From an uncultured Cellvibrio sp. (lineage in GTDB: Bacteria; Pseudomonadota; Gammaproteobacteria; Pseudomonadales; Cellvibrionaceae): DNA of 5,687 nucleotides. The position numbers and the translations under genes are program-made. Shown here in pieces: positions 1 to 5,687 of the stretch (position 1 is its first letter; the number at the start of each line of letters is the position of its first letter). The DNA is taken from NCBI GenBank assembly GCA_946482385.1, contig CAMLRI010000172.1, forward strand, positions 1-5,687, read 5' to 3'. The notes under the pieces are model-generated. The model had not been told where the DNA came from, made no database searches, and saw only the letters and a list, made by a program, of their open reading frames with translations.

Positions 1-980
1 CCGATCTTGTCGGCAAATAAGGGTTGGCCGTAATCGCCATCCAAATCCAGGCCCTGCTGTTGCAAGGTATTGAATTGATCCGCTATGGCCAAGGCCACAC
101 GGCCCAATTCATTTTGCGACGGGAACAACACCTGGCTGCGAAAGCTCAGCAGGCCGCCAATTTTTCCACCGGATACCTGCTCGGTAATATCGGCAGCATA
201 GCCGCCGTTACTGAGCAATTGAATTTTGCCATCGCTGGTTACACTCAGCGCACTTACCTGGGTTCCCACCACCAAGGGCTGGCCATTGCCGATAAATACA
301 TTGACATCGCCATCGCCTTGTTTAACCGTTTGTATGGAAACCAGTTCTGATAACTGGCGTAGCGATTCGTCGCGCTTATCCATTAAATCATTGGGCATAG
401 TGCCATTGCCCGACGCGCGTTTTTCAGCAATAGACTGGTTTAAATCGGAAATGGTTTTGGCCAGCGCCGATATTTGGCTGGTGACGGTTTTTACTTCGCC
501 GTTGATGCTTTTTTCAATATCGTCCAAACGCTGGTACAAACTATTAAAGCGCACACTCAGGCTGCTGACTTCGGTAACAATTAACTGGCGCGCAGGGGTT
601 GATGCCGGATCATTGGCACCGTTTTGCATGGCGGCAAAAAAGGTTTGCAGGCCGCCACTTAAACCCGTGCTGACATCGGCAAATAATTTATCAATTTTGC
701 CGATATTGATGTTGTAGCTATTCAGTTGATTATAAGTGGATGTATCCAGGCGCAATTGTGCTGTCACAAATTCATTTACCACCCGCTCGATGGAGGCAGT
801 GGTAACACCGGAACCTATATAACCCGCCGCGCCGGCGCTTTGCTCCGGGCGGGTGGCGTAGTTCACTTCCTGGCGGGTATAGCCGGCGGTGTTGGCATTG
901 GAAATATTGTGGCCGGCAGTGCGCAGGGCATTTTGACTGGCCTGCAAGCCGGAAACCGCATTGGAAAGTAAGCCCGACAT
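1..980 (-). CDS. flgK: FlgK, flagellar hook-filament junction protein 1 (HAP1), C-terminal part outside window
   Basis: FlgK is the first of two junction proteins joining the hook to the filament; it is exported by the flagellar type III apparatus and assembles on the hook tip. Only the first 326 codons are present; the frame is open without a stop to the left edge, so the gene is cut by the window, not broken. The start ATG (978-980) has GGAG at 988-991, seven bases upstream and overlapping the last codon of flgJ. The N-terminus reads MSGLLSNAVSGLQASQNALR, followed by HNISNANTAGYTRQ (about residues 24-37), the heptad-rich D0 region shared by rod, hook and junction proteins. Further on are NDLMDKRDESLRQLSELV (about 200-217) and GLDLDGDYGQPLF (about 310-322), both typical of FlgK rather than FlgE or FlgL. 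There is no signal peptide, as expected for this export route. It lies four bases after flgJ and is probably co-transcribed. FlgL would be expected next, beyond the edge. Confidence 0.96.
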   Translation of the reverse strand, partial: MSGLLSNAVSGLQASQNALRTAGHNISNANTAGYTRQEVNYATRPEQSAGAAGYIGSGVTTASIERVVNEFVTAQLRLDTSTYNQLNSYNINIGKIDKLFADVSTGLSGGLQTFFAAMQNGANDPASTPARQLIVTEVSSLSVRFNSLYQRLDDIEKSINGEVKTVTSQISALAKTISDLNQSIAEKRASGNGTMPNDLMDKRDESLRQLSELVSIQTVKQGDGDVNVFIGNGQPLVVGTQVSALSVTSDGKIQLLSNGGYAADITEQVSGGKIGGLLSFRSQVLFPSQNELGRVALAIADQFNTLQQQGLDLDGDYGQPLFADKI

Positions 981-984
981 AGTA

Positions 985-2151
985 TTACTCCGTTAGGCGT
1001 TGGCGCGCCTGTTCGGCAAGCGATAAAAAGGCTTGCGCCGATTGGCCCCAGTCGGCAAGGGTATTAATAGGGTCGCTGTTTAACAGGCGTTTAATTTTGC
1101 TGGCGTAATCCGGATCTGTAGCGTAACCGGCGCGCTGCAATGCCTCGGCATAAGCCGGGGAATTTTTACCCGCCGCCAGCGCCGGTTGGTAGCGCGGGTT
1201 GTTTTGGATCAGGCGCACATAATCGGCAAAACTTTCGGCGTAGCTGTTGTATTTACGGAAGCTGGCGCGCTCGTAGTGCGGCATGCCCTGCTGATATTCC
1301 AGGGTGGACACACGCACACTATCGCCCTGCCATTGGCTGCCGGCTTTGATATTAAATAAATTAAAACTGTTATCGCCCTGGCGGGTGTGGATTACCTGTT
1401 TGCCCCAACCGGTTTCCAGTGCAGCCTGGGCAATTAACACATCGGGATTAATATTTAATTCGCGCGCCGCCTGTTCCGCATGGGGGCGCAGCAGGGCGAC
1501 AAAATCGCGCTGGCTTTGGCTAACCGGTGTTTTATCGCCAGCGGCAAAGACTTGGCTAATGCCGGCATAGGCTGGCTTGGTGAAATTGGCTGCCGGCACC
1601 GGGCGGGAAATGCCCAGGTAATAATTACTTAACAACTCGTCGTCTGCGCTGGCAGGTGCCATAGTTTGATTTGGCGGCAGGATTTGATTCGACGAAGGAG
1701 TTTCACTGGATGCCAACGCTTGCTGCCACTGCTGGTGTTGCACGGCAGCGGGCAATATTCCTTGTTCAGTATTTTGCTCGCCCGCTTCGCGGGGGCCGGG
1801 CGCATTGCCCATGTGCTTGCCGTAGGCTTGCATCATTTGTTGGTACAGCTGGTCTGCCAAACCTATGCCGCGGCCGCTGGTTAAATTCAAAGCCATTTGC
1901 TGGTCGTGCATATCGCGGTGAAACCGCTCGGTGTCGCTGCTGAAGTAGCTGCCTTCGGCAAATACATCGCTGGCGGCGCGCATGGTTTTCAACATTTCCT
2001 GCACAAACATGGCTTCAAATTTTTGCGCAACCTGGCGCACCGCCTCGGGGCTTTGTTCGCGCCCCAGGCTGCGGATGGCATTAAGCCCGCGCTGGTCGAA
2101 TACAGAATCCTGTACGGCTTTGTGCGGCAGGCTGGTATCCAGGGGCAACAT
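985..2151 (-). CDS. flgJ: FlgJ, rod-capping protein with C-terminal peptidoglycan hydrolase (beta-N-acetylglucosaminidase) domain
   Basis: FlgJ acts in the periplasm as scaffold and cap for rod assembly, and its C-terminal domain cleaves the peptidoglycan glycan strand so that the rod can pass. The protein is 388 residues and the two-domain type. Residues about 40-108 are the rod-binding domain (QKFEAMFVQEMLKTMRAA at 43-60, then LTSGRGIGLADQLYQQM at 90-106). Residues about 110-210 form a Gln/Pro/Ala-rich linker of low conservation. Residues about 212-358 are the glucosaminidase domain, with AQAALETGWGKQ (241-252) containing the probable catalytic Glu246, then FNLFNIKA (263-270) and GYATDPDYASKI (342-353). 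No signal peptide is visible, consistent with flagellar export. The ATG directly abuts the flgI stop (TAA then ATG, no gap), and a GGTGGTGA stretch at 2157-2164 is a moderate ribosome site, so translation is probably coupled to flgI. Single-domain FlgJ proteins of many other phyla lack the enzyme part. Confidence 0.96.
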   Translation of the reverse strand: MLPLDTSLPHKAVQDSVFDQRGLNAIRSLGREQSPEAVRQVAQKFEAMFVQEMLKTMRAASDVFAEGSYFSSDTERFHRDMHDQQMALNLTSGRGIGLADQLYQQMMQAYGKHMGNAPGPREAGEQNTEQGILPAAVQHQQWQQALASSETPSSNQILPPNQTMAPASADDELLSNYYLGISRPVPAANFTKPAYAGISQVFAAGDKTPVSQSQRDFVALLRPHAEQAARELNINPDVLIAQAALETGWGKQVIHTRQGDNSFNLFNIKAGSQWQGDSVRVSTLEYQQGMPHYERASFRKYNSYAESFADYVRLIQNNPRYQPALAAGKNSPAYAEALQRAGYATDPDYASKIKRLLNSDPINTLADWGQSAQAFLSLAEQARQRLTE

Positions 2152-3249
2152 TTAGATCACCACCAATTCAGCTTTAAGGGCGCCAGCTTGCTTTAAGGCT
2201 TCCAGTATTGCCATTAAATCGCTGGGCGATGCACCTACGTTGTTAACGGATTTGACGATGTCGTCCAGGCTGGCACCGGGGGCAAATTTAAACATGGGGT
2301 TTTGCTCCTCCTGGGTTTGCACATTGGTGCTGGGCACCACCACAGTCGTGCCCTGCCCCAAGGGATTGGGTTGGCTAACGGTTAAACTTTCTGCCACAGA
2401 AACGGTGAGGCTGCCGTGGGTAACCGCCACGGGGGACACGCGCACATTTTTACCCACCACAATAGTGCCGGTGCGGGAATTGATAATGACCTTGGCCACT
2501 TCTTCACCGGGGGTGACTTCCAAATTTTCCAGCATGGCGATGAAGTCCACGCGCTGCGCCGGGTTTTGCGGCGAGTCCACCAAAATGGATACGGCATCTA
2601 TAGGGCGCGCTGTGTCTGGCCCCAACAATTTATTAATGCTTTGTGCCAAGCGGTTAGCGGTGGTGAAATCGGCGCGGTTCAAATTAAAAATAATGGGTTG
2701 GCCTGCGGCAAAATTGGTTTCCACCATCCGCTCCACCAAACCGCCACCGGGAATGCGGCCGGCGCTGGGAATATTCACGGTGACGCGGGAGCCATCGGCA
2801 CCGGTTGCGCTTAAACCACCGACAATTAAATTACCCTGGGCCACGGCGTACACCTTGCCATCCAAACCTTTGAGCGGTGTAACCAACAGGCTGCCGCCGC
2901 GCAGGCTTTTGGCGTTACTGATGGAAGATACGGTCACATCCAGGGTTTGCCCTGGTTTGGCAAAGGCGGGCAGCTCGGCCTGCACCATCACTGCCGCGAC
3001 GTTTTTCATTTGCATACGCGCGCCTTCCGGCACGGTGATGCCAAATTGTTTCAACATGCTGTTGAAGGATTGCACGGTAAAAGGCGATTGGGTGGTTTGG
3101 TCGCCAGTGCCATCCAAACCCACTACCAGGCCATAGCCCACCAATTGGTTGGCGCGCACACCGGCAACGCTGGCGATATCTTTAATGCGCTCGGCCTGGG
3201 CCGCAGACACTACACACAAAAGCGCAACAATACTGATGAATCGCAACAT
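2152..3249 (-). CDS. flgI: FlgI, flagellar P-ring protein
   Basis: FlgI monomers form the P ring around the distal rod in the peptidoglycan layer. From the ATG at 3247-3249 the product is 365 residues, the usual family length, and begins with a Sec signal peptide ([19 protein letters not shown], probable cleavage after Ala19). The frame is open upstream to 3285, which would add 12 residues ahead of the signal peptide and overlap the end of flgH. I prefer the inner start because it puts the signal at the N-terminus and has AGAGGTG (3255-3261) five bases before it. Family motifs include [20 protein letters not shown] (21-40), [12 protein letters not shown] (41-52), [14 protein letters not shown] (115-128), [14 protein letters not shown] (161-174), [11 protein letters not shown] (256-266) and a C-terminal [20 protein letters not shown] (328-347). 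The only cysteine lies inside the signal peptide, so the mature protein cannot form the disulfide known from enteric FlgI. The gene starts 20 bases after flgH and abuts flgJ. Confidence 0.97.
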   Translation of the reverse strand: MLRFISIVALLCVVSAAQAERIKDIASVAGVRANQLVGYGLVVGLDGTGDQTTQSPFTVQSFNSMLKQFGITVPEGARMQMKNVAAVMVQAELPAFAKPGQTLDVTVSSISNAKSLRGGSLLVTPLKGLDGKVYAVAQGNLIVGGLSATGADGSRVTVNIPSAGRIPGGGLVERMVETNFAAGQPIIFNLNRADFTTANRLAQSINKLLGPDTARPIDAVSILVDSPQNPAQRVDFIAMLENLEVTPGEEVAKVIINSRTGTIVVGKNVRVSPVAVTHGSLTVSVAESLTVSQPNPLGQGTTVVVPSTNVQTQEEQNPMFKFAPGASLDDIVKSVNNVGASPSDLMAILEALKQAGALKAELVVI

Positions 3250-3254
3250 AATGA

Positions 3255-3261
3255 CACCTCT
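3255..3261 (-). promoter_or_regulatory. Ribosome binding site deciding the flgI start
   Basis: AGAGGTG, read on the minus strand, sits five bases before the ATG at 3247-3249. It supports this start over the longer open frame reaching 3285, which would overlap flgH and place twelve residues before the hydrophobic signal segment. Confidence 0.75.
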
Positions 3262-3269
3262 ATGCGCGC

Positions 3270-3950
3270 TTAAAGCGGCCACCATTCACTGTTAAAAAAG
3301 CGCGACAACCAACCCATGGTTTGCGAGTTGGCCAGTTCGCCGGAGCCGCTGTAGGAAATTTTGGCATTGGCCAAACGGGTGGAAAGAATCGTGTTGTCCG
3401 GCGCTATATCTTCCGGGCGCACTATGCCGCTGATGCGGATAAATTCATCGCCGCGGTTGAGGGTGATCCACTTTTCACCGCGCACAATTAAATTGCCGTT
3501 GGGCAGAATTTCCGCCACTGTCACGGTGATATTGCCTTGCAAGCTGTTGCTTTGGTCAGCATCGGCGTCGCCTTTAAAGGTGCGCTCTTGCGATAGCTCA
3601 GTGCTCATGTCGCGGCCTTTAAAAGTCGGCGTGGCGCCGAGCAGTGGCCCCGCATTCATTTCCACACCCGATTGCTTATTCACCGCAACGCCGGAGGATT
3701 TGCGCGAGACAGTGCGCTCGCTGAGGGTAACGGTAATTACATCGCCCACGAAATGCGCTTTGCGGTCGTTAAACAAACTTACGCCGTAGGTATCCTGGTA
3801 GAGCGAGCCGGACGTGCGCTGGGGCACAGGCATATTGGCGGCGATAGTGGGCGCATAGGCAGGATCATCGGCCATGGGTTTTTTATTGCCGGCGCAACCC
3901 GCGACCAACAACACCAAACTCAGACTGCTAATAAGCGCACGGGCGTTCAT
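3270..3950 (-). CDS. flgH: FlgH, flagellar L-ring lipoprotein
   Basis: FlgH forms the L ring, the bushing of the flagellar rod in the outer membrane. The 226-residue product starts with a lipoprotein signal: a hydrophobic run (residues 6-17), then the lipobox VAGC with Cys19 as the lipidated residue. Residue 20 is Ala rather than Asp, so inner-membrane retention is not signalled. Core family motifs are present: [18 protein letters not shown] (48-65), [15 protein letters not shown] (66-80), [19 protein letters not shown] (136-154), [20 protein letters not shown] (156-175), [21 protein letters not shown] (176-196, an FlgH hallmark) and a C-terminal MGWLSRFF (212-219). The ATG at 3948-3950 follows GAGG (3959-3962) with eight bases between. 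It starts 14 bases after the flgG stop. The length is normal for the family and nothing appears truncated. Confidence 0.97.
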   Translation of the reverse strand: MNARALISSLSLVLLVAGCAGNKKPMADDPAYAPTIAANMPVPQRTSGSLYQDTYGVSLFNDRKAHFVGDVITVTLSERTVSRKSSGVAVNKQSGVEMNAGPLLGATPTFKGRDMSTELSQERTFKGDADADQSNSLQGNITVTVAEILPNGNLIVRGEKWITLNRGDEFIRISGIVRPEDIAPDNTILSTRLANAKISYSGSGELANSQTMGWLSRFFNSEWWPL

Positions 3951-3964
3951 GATGCATGCCTCAA

Positions 3965-4750
3965 TTAAAGATTTTGCGTGATGTACTGCAGCATCTGGTC
4001 AGCAGTAGAAACCACTTTGGAATTCATTTCGTAGGCGCGCTGGGTGGTGATCATATTGACCATCTCTTCCACTATGTCCACGTTGGAACTTTCCAACATG
4101 CCCTGCTTTAACGCGCCCATGCCGTTTTCACCGGGAATACCTTGCAGCGGGTTGCCGCTAGCCACGGTTTCCACAAACAGGTTGCCGCCAATAGCCTGCA
4201 AACCAGAAGGGTTAATAAAATCTGCCAGGGTGATGTCGCCCAGCTGTTGCGGGTCGGCCACACCGGGTGTGTAGGCATTGACGGTGCCGTTGGTGCCGAT
4301 GGTAATTTTGTTAACGCCTTCGGGAACAATAATCGCCGGCTCCAGCAAGTAGCCGTCGCCATTCACCAATTGGCCTTCGCCATTAATTTGCAACTGGCCA
4401 TTGCGGGTGTAGGCGATGGTGCCGTCGGGTTGCAGCACTTGTAAAAAGCCGCGCCCGTCGATGGCTACGTCCAGCGCCTGTTCGGTCACCTGGATATTGC
4501 CTTCGGTAAATTCTTTTTGCGTTGCCACTACGCGCACACCTGTGCCCAATTGCAAACCGGATGGCAATTGGGTTTCCTGGGTTTGCTGGCCGCCAGGCTG
4601 GCGCTGGTTTTGGTAGAGCAAATCTTCAAATACCGCGCGGTCGCGTTTAAAACCCACAGTGCCCACGTTGGCGAGGTTGTTGGAGATGGTGGCCAGCTGG
4701 CGATCCTGTGCTGCCAAACCGGTTTTACTGACATAAAGTGCTGAGTGCAT
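3965..4750 (-). CDS. flgG: FlgG, flagellar distal rod protein
   Basis: FlgG builds the distal rod, the drive shaft that passes through the P and L rings; it is exported by the flagellar type III apparatus. The 261-residue length is the family norm. The N-terminal rod signature is seen in LYVSKTGLAAQDRQLATISN (5-24), then NLANVGTVGFKRDRAVFEDL (25-44). The segment LYQNQRQPGGQQTQETQLPS (45-64) is the FlgG-specific stretch that makes the rod rigid and separates FlgG from FlgF and the hook protein. The middle has LDVAIDGRGFLQV (93-105), and the C-terminal helix region has SSNVDIVEEMVNMITTQRAY (221-240), then EMNSKVVSTADQMLQ (241-255). There is no signal peptide. ATG at 4748-4750 has AGGAG at 4757-4761, six bases upstream. 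It follows flgF by 28 bases, the widest gap in the operon, but no promoter is apparent there. Confidence 0.97.
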   Translation of the reverse strand: MHSALYVSKTGLAAQDRQLATISNNLANVGTVGFKRDRAVFEDLLYQNQRQPGGQQTQETQLPSGLQLGTGVRVVATQKEFTEGNIQVTEQALDVAIDGRGFLQVLQPDGTIAYTRNGQLQINGEGQLVNGDGYLLEPAIIVPEGVNKITIGTNGTVNAYTPGVADPQQLGDITLADFINPSGLQAIGGNLFVETVASGNPLQGIPGENGMGALKQGMLESSNVDIVEEMVNMITTQRAYEMNSKVVSTADQMLQYITQNL

Positions 4751-4778
4751 GATCGACTCCTGAATAAACTAAAAACGG

Positions 4779-5522
4779 TTAGGACATTTGCAACAGTTGC
4801 GCAGAGGCCGCACTGTTTTCTTCGGCGGTTTTCATCACCTTAACTTGCATTTCGTACTGGCGCGCCAGGCTCATAATTTGGGTAAATTCGGCAACAGCAT
4901 TGACGTTGCTGCCTTCGAGCATGCCGCTGCGCAGGGTGACATCGAAGGCGGCGGGGGCATCCAAGCCATCGCGCTGGCGAAATAAACCGTCATCACCTTT
5001 TTCCAAATTTTGTAATTCCGGGTTTACCAATTTGATGCGCCCTACTTCCACCATGGCTTCTGGCCCCTGCCCCAGGCCAACCATGGAGAGAGTGCCGTCG
5101 GCACCCACTTGCAGTTTTTCGTGTTCGGGTACGGCAATGGGGCCGGCGGCGCCCATCACTGGCAGGCCGTTGGCGGTGCGCAGCATGCCGGCTGTGTCTA
5201 TCGTCAAGTTACCGGCGCGGGTGTAGGCCTCGCTGCCATCGGGGGCTTGCACGGCGATAAAGCCATTGCCCTGGATGGCCACATCCAATTCATTGCCGGT
5301 GTTGATCATGGGGCCAGAGGCGAAATCGGCTGCTGGCGATTCGGTGAGTGCATAGGCGCGGGTGGGTTGGCCGGAGCCGTAGTAAACCCCCATGCTGCGG
5401 GATTGTTCGAAATCGGCGCGGAAGCCGGTGGTATTGATGTTGGCCAGGTTATTGGCGCGATTGGCCTGGGCCAGCATATTGTGCTTGGCGCCGGTCATGG
5501 CGATAAATAAGGCTCTGTCCAC
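4779..5522 (-). CDS. flgF: FlgF, flagellar proximal rod protein (GTG start)
   Basis: FlgF is a proximal rod component, exported by the flagellar type III apparatus and placed between the MS ring and the FlgG distal rod. I choose GTG at 5520-5522, giving 247 residues beginning (M)DRALFIAMTGAKHNM, which matches the usual FlgF N-terminus and length. The frame is open to a TTG at 5559-5561, but the 13 extra residues look unrelated to the family and that codon would lie about ten bases from the predicted transcript start with no ribosome site. Motifs are NRANNLANINTTGFRADFEQ (21-40), the rod signature; ELDVAIQGNGFIAVQ (78-92); YTRAGNLTIDTAGMLRT (100-116); and the C-terminal SGMLEGSNVNAVAEFTQIMS (199-218), then LARQYEMQVKVMKTAEE (219-235). 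The FlgG-specific insertion is absent, which separates it from its paralogue downstream. It is the first gene after the sigma-54-type promoter and so heads the operon. Confidence 0.95.
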   Translation of the reverse strand: MDRALFIAMTGAKHNMLAQANRANNLANINTTGFRADFEQSRSMGVYYGSGQPTRAYALTESPAADFASGPMINTGNELDVAIQGNGFIAVQAPDGSEAYTRAGNLTIDTAGMLRTANGLPVMGAAGPIAVPEHEKLQVGADGTLSMVGLGQGPEAMVEVGRIKLVNPELQNLEKGDDGLFRQRDGLDAPAAFDVTLRSGMLEGSNVNAVAEFTQIMSLARQYEMQVKVMKTAEENSAASAQLLQMS

Positions 5523-5530
5523 GGTGAATA

Positions 5531-5534
5531 CCCC
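5531..5534 (-). promoter_or_regulatory. Probable ribosome binding site for the flgF GTG start
   Basis: GGGG (in context TTGGGGT on the minus strand) lies eight bases before the GTG at 5520-5522. It is a weaker match than the sites before flgG, flgH or flgI. With a GTG start it suggests modest initiation. The same bases form part of an inverted repeat with 5567-5576, so access could depend on RNA folding. Confidence 0.5.
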
Positions 5535-5551
5535 AATAGCGTTGGTTTTTT

Positions 5552-5566
5552 GGCAGTACAACTGCC
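5552..5566 (-). repeat. Perfect 6-bp inverted repeat (stem-loop) in the flgF leader
   Basis: On the minus strand GGCAGT, a three-base loop TGT, then ACTGCC form a perfect hairpin. It lies almost at the 5' end of the predicted flgF transcript and is followed by a run of six A, not T, so it is not an intrinsic terminator in this direction. A 5' stem-loop can protect a transcript from decay. As a 15-bp DNA palindrome it could also be a protein site. Its role is unknown. Confidence 0.5.
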
Positions 5567-5580
5567 GCTAATGGGGGTTT

Positions 5581-5597
5581 TGCAATAGCGGTGCCAA
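5581..5597 (-). promoter_or_regulatory. Sigma-54 (RpoN) -24/-12 promoter of the flgFGHIJK operon
   Basis: The minus strand reads TTGGCACCGCTATTGCA. This matches the RpoN consensus TGGCAC-N5-TTGC exactly in both conserved blocks, with the invariant GG (5594-5595) and GC (5582-5583) separated by the required ten bases. Transcription should begin about twelve bases further, near 5569-5572, leaving a leader of about 47-50 bases before the flgF GTG. RpoN needs an enhancer-binding activator; in Pseudomonas and Vibrio polar flagellar cascades this class of middle gene depends on FleQ/FleR or FlrA/FlrC type regulators. Which one acts here is not shown by the sequence. The promoter explains why flgF starts a unit separate from the genes upstream. 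Confidence 0.88.
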
Positions 5598-5687
5598 CTT
5601 CTGAACACTTAGCTAAGCGATTGAAAATTAAAACTTTTTAGGCTGGGCGAAAAAATTACCCAAGGGGAGCCAGGCAGAAAAGAAAAA
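5598..5687. other. Upstream intergenic region, no gene recognised
   Basis: No open frame here resembles the end of flgE or any other flagellar gene, so the expected upstream gene must end beyond the right edge. The stretch contains a perfect 10-bp palindrome CTTAGCTAAG (5608-5617), an A/T-rich tract (about 5621-5640), and an interrupted inverted repeat: GGCT (5641-5644) with AGCC (5668-5671), enclosing GGG (5645-5647) with CCC (5659-5661). This last structure could be a weak terminator remnant of the preceding operon or part of an activator site. It lacks a proper T-tract after a strong stem, so I do not call it a terminator. Confidence 0.4.
5614..5626 (-). promoter_or_regulatory. Possible IHF binding site upstream of the RpoN promoter
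   Basis: The minus strand reads TTTCAATCGCTTA, which fits the IHF core consensus WATCAANNNNTTR at all but one defined position (T for A at the second base). An A/T-rich tract lies on its upstream side (5624-5640), as is usual for IHF sites. Its position, about -44 to -57 from the predicted start, is where IHF bends DNA to bring a distant activator to RpoN polymerase. It remains a motif match only. Confidence 0.35.

Noticed and set aside
24..971. Three plus-strand open frames (24-350, 226-717, 726-971) in the left part
   Set aside because: The minus strand here encodes FlgK continuously from 980 to the edge with clear family motifs; the plus-strand frames are shadows.
985..1100. A sigma-28 promoter for flgK inside the end of flgJ
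   Set aside because: No GCCGATAA-like -10 with a TAAA -35 was found on the minus strand just before flgK.
2240..3136. A 298-codon open frame on the plus strand opposite flgI
   Set aside because: It lies wholly antisense to a clearly identified flgI, and its translation shows no recognisable domain. Long antisense frames are expected opposite codon-biased genes.
3250..3285. Longer flgI start overlapping flgH
   Set aside because: It would put twelve residues ahead of the signal peptide, while a good ribosome site precedes the inner ATG.
5531..5591. A three-element RNA switch controlling flgF translation
   Set aside because: The first element coincides with the -12 region of the RpoN promoter and should lie outside the transcript, so the alternative pairing cannot form if that promoter is used.
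5641..5671. Intrinsic terminator of an upstream operon
   Set aside because: The stems are short (4 and 3 bp) and interrupted, and the T-run sits in the loop rather than after the stem.

Overview
The window holds one block of flagellar rod, ring and hook-junction genes, all on the minus strand. In transcription order (right to left) they are flgF, flgG, flgH, flgI, flgJ and the first 326 codons of flgK, which runs off the left edge. Gene order, protein lengths and diagnostic motifs all agree, so the identifications are secure. The organism is a Gram-negative bacterium: it has an L-ring lipoprotein and a P-ring protein with a Sec signal. A gammaproteobacterium is most likely, because FlgJ is the two-domain form with a C-terminal muramidase and because a sigma-54-type promoter lies directly before flgF, as in Pseudomonas-like and Vibrio-like polar flagellar systems. 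The balanced, moderately GC-rich base composition would suit a Cellvibrio or Pseudomonas relative, but the genus cannot be fixed from this sequence.

Layout: 5523-5687 is non-coding. It carries a very good -24/-12 promoter (5581-5597, minus strand), a possible IHF site just upstream, and a short transcribed leader with a stem-loop. Then follow flgF (4779-5522, GTG start), flgG (3965-4750), flgH (3270-3950), flgI (2152-3249), flgJ (985-2151) and partial flgK (1-980). Intergenic gaps are 28, 14, 20, 0 and 4 bases, with a recognisable ribosome binding site before most genes, so this is one transcription unit beginning at flgF. The gene usually found upstream (flgE) is not in the window.

The genes work together as follows. 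FlgF and FlgG build the proximal and distal rod. FlgJ caps the growing rod and cuts peptidoglycan so that the rod can pass. FlgI and FlgH form the P and L ring bushings in the peptidoglycan and outer membrane. FlgK is the first hook-filament junction protein. FlgF, FlgG, FlgJ and FlgK lack cleavable signals and leave through the flagellar type III exporter. FlgH and FlgI carry Sec-type signals.

I see no novel system, mobile element, CRISPR array or RNA gene. The points worth a second look are the flgF control region, two start-site corrections (flgF and flgI), and a P-ring protein with no cysteine in its mature part.
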